A stretch of DNA of 64,000 nt from contig SMMW01000623.1 in the NCBI GenBank assembly GCA_004794655.1, positions 310,001 to 374,000 of the forward strand, given 5' to 3'. The notes beneath the pieces were generated by a model. The model ran no database searches. It worked only from the letters and a program-made list of their open reading frames with translations, and was not told the origin of the DNA. The stretch is from Marisa cornuarietis (lineage: Eukaryota; Mollusca; Gastropoda; Architaenioglossa; Ampullariidae). A program made the position numbers and the translations under genes. This document shows positions 38,012-47,351 of the stretch, piece by piece (position 1 is the first letter of the stretch; every line of letters starts with the position of its first letter).

Positions 38012-38983
38012 AGACCGCACCGTGAAGAGGAAACCTCCTCGTTGGGGGACGGGGCGAGGAAACAGGGACTAGTCCGCAGGAAATCCTACCTCTACTGCAC
38101 AGGCGACCGGCGCCACCTGTGCCCCGCCTTTCATGAGCAAGGGCATAGCTAGGTGGAGCTCATCCCTCTCCTAGCGCCCTAGTCTTCAGCAAGACTACGT
38201 TCATCGTCTAGCTAAAGGGAAATCTTCGTAGGCAAGATGGAACTGCCGTACGGAATTGGAATTGGGTTGGTCCCTGGGGGGTCTCAAGGGGACGAGTGGG
38301 TTGTCCGGGGGGCACTATCGGGGATGGTTGGGCACAATCCCCATCCCCTCTGGGATGGTGAGGGTGGAAAAATGTCCGTCGGCCTACGATCTCCAAGAGA
38401 CATTAGTCCACCCCTTCGAACGGGCTTACCACAAGAAACGTCCGTATTCCCTACACGTTTCCCTGTATACGTGTACTTCCTTAGGCCCCGTCCGCCGCCT
38501 ACACCGGTCGGACTGCTCAGCTTGAACCTCTATGGGCTCGGCACAACGCCACATCGTCAACCCAACGCTCTCACCACACCGTTCATCGGATGTAGCGACG
38601 GACGGTGTGTACAAAGGGCAGGGACGTATTCAACGCGAGTTAGTGACTCGCGCTTACGGGGAATTCCACGCTCACGGGGGCAGTTTCAGACCCCGATCCC
38701 TACCGTGAAGGATATTCCCAGGCTTTCCCACTCTTCTCAGAGAGGGAGCATATTGACTCCTTCATTGTAGCCCGCGTGCGGCCCCGGACATCTAAGGGCA
38801 TCACAGACCTGTTTTTGCTCAATCTCATGTGGTTTCACCTTCACCACTTGTCCCTCTAAGAAGTTAGCACCGACGCGTGAAGAATCGGTGAACTATTTAG
38901 CAGGCTAGAGTCTCGTTCGTTATCGGAATTAACCAGACAAATCGCTCCACCAACTAAGAACGGCCATGCACCACCACCCACCG
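38012..38983 (-). mobile_element. GC-rich insert carrying 18S rDNA, flanked by a 7-bp duplication
   Basis: AATATAC is present at 38005-38011 and again at 38984-38990, immediately outside a 972-bp GC-rich block of entirely different composition. The flanking AT-rich repeat would be continuous without it. This looks like an insertion with a target-site duplication. On the minus strand the first half is 18S rRNA sequence. The second half (about 38430 down to 38012) has no match that I recognise and could be ITS1 or unrelated DNA. No poly(A) or transposase was seen. The mechanism (RNA-mediated copying or DNA capture) is open. Confidence 0.65.
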
Positions 38984-38986
38984 AAT
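38430..38986 (-). pseudogene. 18S rRNA 3'-region fragment, probably a pseudogene
   Basis: Read on the minus strand from 38986, the sequence follows the 3' domain of eukaryotic 18S rRNA in order: GGTGGTGCATGGCCGTTCTT, GGAGCGATTTGTCTGGTTAA, AACTTCTTAGAGGGACAAGT, AACAGGTCTGTGATGCCCTT, then CGTCCCTGCCCTTTGTACAC. Only about the last third of the gene is present. The decoding region deviates at positions that are nearly universal: ACACACCGTCCGTC instead of ACACACCGCCCGTC, TTGAATACG instead of TTGATTACG, and a poor match to AAGTCGTAACAAGG near 38461. Several stems still pair (GCGAGT with ACTCGC). It is either a degenerate copy or rDNA of an unusually divergent lineage. The 3' boundary is approximate. 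Confidence 0.8.
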
Positions 38987-39160
38987 ATACAAACTAATAA
39001 TACTTATATTCTAATAAACTAATACAAACTAATAATACTAATATTCTGCTTACTAATACTCAGAGAGGTGGACCCTGCTTACTAATACTCAGAGAGTTGG
39101 ATCCTGCTTACTAATACTCAGAGAGTTGGATCCTGCTTACTAATACTCAGAGACCAATGC
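38984..39160 (+). repeat. Resumed AT-rich repeat and a 28-bp minisatellite
   Basis: ATATACAAACTAATAATAC continues the interrupted 44-bp array in degenerate form. About four copies of a unit with ACTAATACTCAGAGAGTTGG then follow (39050-39155). Confidence 0.85.
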
Positions 39161-39520
39161 AGCCATTTTTATCTTTAAGAAAATTGCTGGGAATCTTCTA
39201 CATGCAGCTCACCATTTTTAGGGAACGCGGCTCGAGGGGCACCAGGAAACCCTTCTCGCAACAGTGAAGAGGGGCCACTGGTGTGGGTCGCTCATGTTGC
39301 CAGGCACAACTCGCTTTAACTGGTCTTCATGGCACCAGGGACGGAGGTGGGTCGATATCAAGGTGGACAGATAAAGAACTGGATGACGAACCTGAAGGAA
39401 CGAGCTCGTCATTTCATGCAGGACGTGCTGACGACCGCTAAGTCACTTACACAACACCCGACCACCGGTGCCAGCTGGGCCAGCTTAACTGCTGACCACC
39501 TAGTACCAATGATAATGATG
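39161..39520. other. Unique DNA with no recognised gene
   Basis: A 79-codon plus-strand frame (39329-39568) and a 64-codon minus-strand frame overlap here. Neither has a recognisable domain. Confidence 0.3.
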
Positions 39521-42500
39521 ATTTCACCCTGTGATCTGACCCCGGCACTGTCCTACAATGTCATCTGACCCCTATACTCTCATAAATGTCATCTGACCCC
39601 ACTAATGTCCTTTAATGTAATCTGATTCTGTACTCACCTACAATGTTATCTGACGCCTGGACTGTCCTACGATGTCATCTGAGCCCTGTAATCTACTACA
39701 ATGTCATCTGACGCCTGTACTCTCCTACAATGTTATCTGACGCCTGCACTCTCCTACAATCCCCTCTGACCCCTGTACTCTCCTACAATGTCATCTAACG
39801 CCTGTACTCTTCTACAATGTTATCTGACCCCTGTACTCTTCTACAATGTCATCTAACGCCTGTACTCTTCTACAATGTCATCTAACGCCTGTACTCTTCT
39901 ACAATGTTATCTGACGCCTGTACTCTCCTACAATGTCCTCTGACGCCTGTACTCTCCTACAATGTCCTCTGACGCCAGTACTCTCCTGCAATGTCATCTA
40001 ACGCCTGTACTCTTCTACAATGTTATCTGACCCCTGTACTCTTCTACAATGTCATCTAACGCCTGTACTCTTCTACAATGTCATCTAACGCCTGTACTCT
40101 TCTACAATGTTATCTGACGCCTGTACTCTCCTACAATGTCCTCTGACGCCTGTACTCTCCTACAATGTCCTCTGACGCCAGTACTCTCCTGCAATGTCAT
40201 CTGACGCCTGTACTCTTCTACAATGTTATCTGACGCCTGTTTTCTCCTACAATGTCATCTAACGCCTGTACTCTTCTACAATGTTATCTGACGCCTGTTT
40301 TCTCCTACAATGTCATCTAACGCCTGTACTCTTGTACATTGTTATCTGACGCCTGTACTCTCCTACAATGTCCTCTGACGCCAGTACTCTCCTACAATGT
40401 CATCTAACGCCTGTACTCTTCTGCAATGTTATCTGACGCCTGTACTCTCCTACAATGTCATCTAACGCCTGTACTCTTCTACAATGTTATCTGACGCCTG
40501 TACTCTTCTACAATGTTATCTGACCCCTGTACTCTCCTACAATGTCATCTAACGCCTGTACTCTTCTACAATGTTATCTGACGCATATACTCTTCTACAA
40601 TGTCATCTGACGCCTGTACTCTCCTACAATGTTATCTGACGCCTGCACTCTCCTACAATCCCCTCTGACCCCTGTACTCTCCTACAATGTCATCTAACGC
40701 CTGTACTCTTCTACAATGTTATCTGACCCCTGTACTCTTCTACAATGTCATCTAACGCCTGTACTCTTCTACAATGTCATCTAACGCCTGTACTCTTCTA
40801 CAATGTTATCTGACGCCTGTACTCTCCTACAATGTCCTCTGACGCCTGTACTCTCCTACAATGTCCTCTGACGCCAGTACTCTCCTGCAATGTCATCTAA
40901 CGCCTGTACTCTTCTACAATGTTATCTGACCCCTGTACTCTTCTACAATGTCATCTAACGCCTGTACTCTTCTACAATGTCATCTAACGCCTGTACTCTT
41001 CTACAATGTTATCTGACGCCTGTACTCTCCTACAATGTCCTCTGACGCCTGTACTCTCCTACAATGTCCTCTGACGCCAGTACTCTCCTGCAATGTCATC
41101 TGACGCCTGTACTCTTCTACAATGTTATCTGACGCCTGTTTTCTCCTACAATGTCATCTAACGCCTGTACTCTTCTACAATGTTATCTGACGCCTGTTTT
41201 CTCCTACAATGTCATCTAACGCCTGTACTCTTGTACATTGTTATCTGACGCCTGTACTCTCCTACAATGTCCTCTGACGCCAGTACTCTCCTACAATGTC
41301 ATCTAACGCCTGTACTCTTCTGCAATGTTATCTGACGCCTGTACTCTCCTACAATGTCATCTAACGCCTGTACTCTTCTACAATGTTATCTGACGCCTGT
41401 ACTCTTCTACAATGTTATCTGACCCCTGTACTCTCCTACAATGTCATCTAACGCCTGTACTCTTCTACAATGTTATCTGACGCATATACTCTTCTACAAT
41501 GTCATCTAACGCCTGTACTCTTCTACAATGTTATCTGACGCATATACTCTTCTACAATGTCATCTAACGCCTGTACTCTTCTACAATGTAATCTGACCTC
41601 TGTACTCTTCTACAATGTAATCTGACCTCTGTACTCTTCTACAATGTCCTCTGACGCCAGTACTCTCCTGCAATGTCATCTAACGCCTGTACACTTCTGC
41701 AATGTTATCTGACGCCTGTACTCTCCTGCAATGTCATCTAACGCCTGTACTCTTCTACAATGTTATCTGACCCCTGTACTCTCCTGCAATGTCATCTAAC
41801 GCCTGTACTCTTCTACAATGTTATCTGACGCCTGTACTCTTCTACAATGTTATCTGACCCCTGTACTCTCCTACAATGTCATCTAACGCCTGTACTCTTC
41901 TACAATGTTATCTGACGCATATACTCTTCTACAATGTCATCTAACGCCTGTACTCTTCTACAATGTCATCTAACGCCTGTACTCTTCTACAATGTCATCT
42001 GACGCCTGTACTCTTTTACAATGTCATCTGACGCCTGTACTCTTCTACAATGTCATCTGACGTCTGTACTCTTCTACAATGTCATCTAACGCCTGTACTC
42101 TTCTACAATGTTATCTGACGCCTGTACTCTCCTGCAATGTCATCTAACGCCTGTACTCTCCTACAATGTCATCTAACGCCTGTACTCTTCTACAATGTTA
42201 TCTGACGCCTGTACTCTTCTACAATGTCATCTGACGCCTGTACTCTCCTACAATGTCATCTAACGCATGTACTCTTCTACAATGTTATCTGACGCATATA
42301 CTCTTCTACAATGTCATCTAACGCCTGTACTCTTCTACAATGTAATCTGACCTCTGTACTCTTCTACAATGTAATCTGACCTCTGTACTCTTCTACAATG
42401 TCATCTAACGCCTGTACTCTCCTGCAATGTCATCTAACGCCTGTACTCTCCTACAATGTTATCTGACGCCTGTACTCTTCTACAAGGTCATCTGACGCCT

Positions 42501-43860
42501 GTACTCTCCTATAATGTCATCTAACGCCTGTACTCTTCTACAATGTTATCTGACGCCTGTACTCTCCTGCAATGTCATCTAACGCCTGTACTCTTCTACA
42601 ATGTTATCTGACCCCTGTACTCTCCTACAATGTCATCTAACGCCTGTACTCTTCTACAATGTTATCTGACGCATATACACTTCTACAATGTCATCTAACG
42701 CCTGTACTCTTCTACAATCTCATCTAACGCCTGTACTCTTCTACAATGTAATCTGACCTCTGTACTCTTCTACAATGTAATCTTACCTCTGTACTCTTCT
42801 ACAATGTCCTCTGACGCCAGTACTTTCCTGCAATGTCATCTAACGCCTGTACTCTTCTGCAATGTTATCTGACGCCTGTACTCTCCTGCAATGTCCTCTG
42901 ACGCCAGTACTCTCCTGCAATGTCATCTAACGCCTGTACTCTTCTACAATGTCATCTAACGCCTGTACTCTCCTGCAATGTCATCTAACGCCTGTACTCT
43001 CCTACAATGTTATCTGACGCCTGTACTCTTCTACAATGTCATCTGACGCCTGTACTCTCCTATAATGTCATCTAACGCCTGTACTCTTCTACAATGTTAT
43101 CTGACGCCTGTACTCTCCTGCAATGTCATCTAACGCCTGTACTCTTCTACAATGTTATCTGACCCCTGTACTCTCCTACAATGTCATCTAACGCCTGTAC
43201 TCTTCTACAATGTTATCTGACGCATATACACTTCTACAATGTCATCTAACGCCTGTACTCTTCTACAATCTCATCTAACGCCTGTACTCTTCTACAATGT
43301 AATCTGACCTCTGTACTCTTCTACAATGTAATCTTACCTCTGTACTCTTCTACAATGTCCTCTGACGCCAGTACTTTCCTGCAATGTCATCTAACGCCTG
43401 TACTCTTCTGCAATGTTATCTGACGCCTGTACTCTCCTACAATGTCCTCTGACGCCAGTACTCTCCTGCAATGTCATCTAACGCCTGTACTCTTCTGCAA
43501 TGTTATCTGACGCCTGTACTCTCCTACAATGTCCTCTGACGCCAGTACTCTCCTGCAATGTCATCTAACGCCTGTACTCTTCTGCAATGTTATCTGACGC
43601 CTGTACTCTTCTACAATGTTATCTGACCCCTGTACTCTCCTACAATGTCATCTAACGCCTGTACTCTTCTACAATGTTATCTGACGCCTGTACTCTTCTA
43701 CAATGTCATCTAACGCCTGTACTCTTCTACAATGTCATCTGACGCCTGTACTCTTCTACAATGTCATCTGACGCCTGGACTCTCCTACAATGTCATCTAA
43801 CGCCTGTACTCTTCTACAATGTTATCTGACGCCTGTACTCTCCTGCAATGTCCTCTGACG
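39521..43860 (+). repeat. 29-bp minisatellite, 4.3 kb, with an 899-bp higher-order repeat
   Basis: The unit is TGTACTCTYCTACAATGTCA followed by TCTRACGCC. A rare variant with CCTACAATCCCCTCTGACCC occurs at about 39751 and again about 899 bp later, a spacing equal to 31 units. The intervening variant order is repeated, so a 31-unit block was duplicated. Further duplicated blocks lie around 42480-43400. The array ends just before a splice acceptor at 43890. Confidence 0.97.
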
Positions 43861-43890
43861 AGTGCCTTCTGCTCACTTCCTGTTTTACAG

Positions 43891-43997
43891 ATTTGTGACG
43901 TCACTAGAGTCAAGTATGGCGTTCTTTCTTTCCGGGCTAAATGTCAACATTACATCGGGAGAGGGAGGCTTACGGCTGCATGTTGCTCCCCACACAG
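43891..43997 (+). CDS. Exon A of an EGF-like protein gene (candidate)
   Basis: A good acceptor (CTCACTTCCTGTTTTACAG) ends at 43890 and a strong donor GTGAGT starts at 43998. Of the frames, one is open through the exon and ends in phase 1, as required to join exon B at 56988: it reads VTSLESSMAFFLSGLNVNIT, then a glycine-rich GEGGLRLHVAPHT. NIT is a possible N-glycosylation site. The joint codon with exon B is G+GT (Gly), and the frame continues open. The exon enters in phase 2. I do not recognise the domain; it may be part of an extracellular beta-type module. An alternative phase-0 frame (with CDVTRVKYGVLSF) is also open but would not match exon B. Confidence 0.5.
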
Positions 43998-44039
43998 GTG
44001 AGTGACACTGCAACTAGTCTCGGATCGAATCTCTTGGGA

Positions 44040-44400
44040 GCGTGAGCTTGTGAGTGTTTGAGTGTAACTGTGTGTGAATGTCAGTGTGCGCATGTGTGTG
44101 TGTGTGTTTATGAGGGTAAGAGTGTGTGTGTTTCGTATAGGGTATCATGTGTGTAGGGTATGTGCTGTATGTGAGTGTGTGATGTGCTATATGTAAATGT
44201 GTGATGTGAGTGTGTGATGTGCTGTATGTGAGTGTGTGATGTGTGTCATGTGCTGTGAGTGTGTGACGTGCTGTATGTGAGTGTGTGATGTGAATGTGTG
44301 GTGTGCTGTCTGTAAGTGTGCATGTATATCGTATGTGTGGATGGGGCGTTATGTGTTTGAGTGTTTTGTGTATGTGCACCTGTCATTCGTGTTCTCCAGA
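44040..44400. repeat. Degenerate TG-rich repeat
   Basis: Variants of GAGTGTGTGATGTGCTGTATGT recur over about 350 bp. The open frames on both strands reflect the low complexity. Confidence 0.85.
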
Positions 44401-44439
44401 AATGTCTGGCACACGCACGCGCACAGTCCTCAGACGTCA

Positions 44440-44525
44440 GTCCTCTCCACTACAGTCCACTCTACTATAGTCCACTCCACTACAGTCCACTCCACTATAG
44501 TCCACTCCACTATAGTCCACTACAT
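44440..44525 (+). repeat. Short minisatellite, core TCCACTMYAGTCCAC
   Basis: About six copies of a 14-15-bp unit (TACAGTCCACTCCAC and TATAGTCCACTCCAC). Confidence 0.9.
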
Positions 44526-44940
44526 GACAGTGTTACAGAGGCTCATATTTCTCTTATTATTAAAAGGCAGCTCATATTTAAGTTTGTTTGGTGCACGTGG
44601 TGTTAGTGACACGTGACAATGACAGCGAAGATGAGTTTGAGAGGTGAAGTGAGGTTGACGACGAGCTGTGCCAGGTAATGGTGTCTAGAGGGTACATCTC
44701 ATCCCCTTGCCAGCAAGCAGAAAGAGAGAAAACCGCATAACAAAAAGAAGAGAATGAAGGGGTTTGCTGGCTCGCGTAGAAAGCTTGCAGTTCCTTCAGC
44801 CATGTCTGCGCTACTCTCCCCTCCCCTCCCGTGATTGATCCTCGCTACACACACGCCGCCCCCCCACACTGCGGTCACGTGGGGTGTGAACTTGATTACA
44901 GGCCCTCCACCGCCAGGCTTCAATGTCTCAAGATTCACTA
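44526..44940. other. Unique DNA with no recognised gene
   Basis: The stretch includes a C-rich tract near 44816-44867. A 79-codon minus-strand frame (44699-44938) has no known domain. This is part of the intron between exons A and B if that gene model is right. Confidence 0.3.
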
Positions 44941-45310
44941 AACAGATGATGCGTGTGTAACATCACTGTAACAGATGGTGCGTTATCGTGTAACATCACT
45001 GTGACAGATGATGCGTGTGTAACATCACTGTAACAGATGGTGCGTTATCGTGTAACATCACTGTGACAGATGATGCGTGTGTAACATCACTGTGACAGAT
45101 GGTGCGTTATCGTGTAACATCACTGTGACAGATGATGCGTGTGTAACATCACTGTGACAGATGGTGCGTTATCGTGTAACATCACTGTGACAGATGATGC
45201 TTTATTGTGTAACATCCCTGTAACAGATGGTGCGTTATCGTGTAACATCACTGTGACAGATGATGCGTTACAAACGTGGCTGTTACAAATAGTGCGTCAT
45301 CGTGTGAGTG
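44941..45310 (+). repeat. Minisatellite, core GTGTAACATCACTGTGACAG
   Basis: Two modules (ATGATGCGT and ATGGTGCGTTATC, each followed by the core) alternate, giving a composite unit of about 59-61 bp with about five repeats. Confidence 0.94.
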
Positions 45311-45865
45311 ACGTGAGTGTGTAATGTCGCTGTGACAAATGGTGCGTTATCGTGTTATGTAGCTATGACGGACAGTCCGTTACAGTGTAGCGTCACTGTG
45401 ACAGATAGTGAGTGACGTTACTGTGTGATGTCCCTGTGATAGATAGTGAGGGACGTTACAGTGTAGCGTCAATGTGACAGATAGTGAGTGACGTTACTGT
45501 GTAATGTCGCTGTGATAGATAGTGAGTGACGTTACTGTGTGATGTCCCTGTGATAGATAATGAGGGACGTTACAGTGTAGCGTCAATGTGACAGATAGTG
45601 AGGGACGTGACTGTGTAATGTCGCTGTGACAGATAGTGAGTGACGTTACAGTGTAATGTCGCTGTGATAGATAGTGAGTGACGTTACTGTGTAATGTCGC
45701 TGTGATAGATACTGAGTGACGTTGCCGTGTAATGTCGCTGTGATAGATAGTGAGTGACGTGACTGTGTAATGTTGGTGTGATAGATAGTGAGTGACGTTA
45801 CAGTGTAATGTTGCTGTAATAGATAGTGAGTGACGTTACAGTGTAATGTCGCTGTGACAGATGCT
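45311..45865 (+). repeat. Minisatellite of about 38 bp, core GATAGATAGTGAGTGACGTT
   Basis: The unit continues with ACTGTGTAATGTCGCTGT. It is related to the preceding array through the shared TGTAAYRTCRCTGTGACAGAT portion, so one array probably grew from the other. Each unit carries a TGACGT half-site. Confidence 0.94.
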
Positions 45866-45929
45866 GGAGAGGGGGTAGAGGCTGCTAATGCTTGTATAGG
45901 TTGAGAATGAGACTGTGTTCAAGATGTTT

Positions 45930-46380
45930 ATGTCACTCAGTCAGTTATAATGGATGGCTGCGTGTCGTCACCAGTATCTATTTGCTCAGGAGGCCCTCAA
46001 GGTTCTGTGCTTGGTCCCATGCTCTTTATCACGTACATGAAGCCACTTACTGCTCTAATTCAATCTCACTCTATGTCTGATCAACCCTTCGCTGATGACA
46101 CTCAGCTGTACACCAGCTGTTCTCCTTCTCAGGCTCACACTGCTGTCCACAGCATCCAAGACTGTATTTCTGATATTAGGCTATGGATGACCCACAACAA
46201 GTTACAACTAAAAAACAGAAGCTATCATTTTTTCAAAGAGAAGAGCCAGAGATTAAGCCTCACTGTCTGTTAGGGTAGGCGATGCTGATGTTCTTGTTGT
46301 CACTTCAGCACGTAACAGGTTACATGATGTCTGCTGACATGTCTCTTGATAAACTTTGTCACGTCACCGCGCAGTGTGTC
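45930..46380 (+). pseudogene. L2-like LINE fragment 1 (RT core)
   Basis: The plus strand encodes an L2-type RT segment with GGPQGSVLGPMLFITYMKPL (motif B), QPFADDTQLYTSCSPSQ (motif C, FADD) and DCISDIRLWMTHNKLQL. The alignment continues out of frame to ADMSLDK near 46350. It is colinear with residues of the copy at 26 kb but diverged and broken. Sequence corresponding to the next part of the protein is found at 52866, beyond a 6.5-kb insertion. Confidence 0.88.
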
Positions 46381-46394
46381 AGTCACTCAATCCT

Positions 46395-46500
46395 TTCAAC
46401 ACATACACGGAGTCTGACAAACACGTGTTCTTTCACACAAATTAACAGAACAGAACGATTTGCCTAACGAATCTCTCTGCTTTATTAACTATAAATAAAA
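46395..46500 (+). mobile_element. Left piece of a sequence related to the TIR transposon
   Basis: CTGACAAACACGTGTTCTTT and CACACAAATTAA match the internal block of the TIR element (at 8671: CCAGACAAATACGTGTTCTT; at 59760: CCAGACAAATACAGGTTCTT). Terminal inverted repeats are not visible here. A partner piece lies at 52725-52810 in the same order and orientation. Confidence 0.55.
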
Positions 46501-46620
46501 AGAAGAGAACAAGGAAAATACACAAATGAAAAGTCCGTTATAAACCGATTCGTACACCTAGATTATTTTAAAATAAGAAAATTCCTACCATTTGAGTCTT
46601 TCCTGGTCTGTATGTCTAAA
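46501..46620. other. AT-rich linker before the 28-bp array
   Basis: This AT-rich sequence has no recognised feature. By position it would be interior to the transposon-related segment. Confidence 0.35.
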
Positions 46621-47351
46621 AGAATGCCTAAAGCCCTACTCATTTAATTCACTCTACTAATTCCTACTCATTAAATTCACTCTACTAATTCCTACTCATT
46701 AAATTCACTCTACTAATTCCTACTCATTAAATTCACTCTGCTAATTCCTACTCATTACATTCACTCTAATTCCTACTCATCACATTCACTCTACTAATTC
46801 CTACTCATTACATTCACTCTACTAATTCCTACTCATCACATTCACTCTACTAATTCCTACTCATTAAATTCACTCTACTAATTCCTACTCATTAAATTCA
46901 CTCTACTAATTCCTACTCATTAAATTCACTCTACTAATTCCTACTCATTAATTCACTCTACTAATTCCTACTCATTAAATTCACTCTACTAATACATTCA
47001 CTCTACTAATTCCTACTCATCACATTCACTCTACTAATTCCTACTCATTAAATTCACTCTACTAATTCCTACTCATTAAATTCACTCTACAAATTCCTAC
47101 TCATTACGTTCACTCTAATTCCTACTCATCACATTCACTCTACTAATTCCTACTCATTAAATTCACTCTAATTCCTACTCATCACATTCACTCTACTAAT
47201 TCCTACTCATTAAATTCACTCTACTAATTCCTACTCATTAAATTCACTCTGCTAATTCCTACTCATTAAATTCACTCTAATTCCTACTCATTAAATTCAC
47301 TCCACTAATTCCTACTCATTACATTCACTCTACTAATTCCTACTCATTACA
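46621..47351 (+). repeat. 28-bp minisatellite, left part
   Basis: The unit is ATTCCTACTCATTAAATTCA followed by CTCTACTA. Variants CATTACATTCAC and CATCACATTCAC are frequent, and some units lack ACTA. A LINE interrupts the array at about 47352 and the array resumes at about 50448. Confidence 0.97.

Noticed and set aside
38208..38770. 177-codon plus-strand frame and neighbours
   Set aside because: They lie on the reverse side of the 18S rRNA fragment and adjoining GC-rich insert, so they are chance frames in high-GC DNA.
43819..44001. 61-codon frame continuous from the array through exon A
   Set aside because: This frame would leave exon A in phase 2, which does not match exon B. The alternative frame fits the phases on the downstream side.
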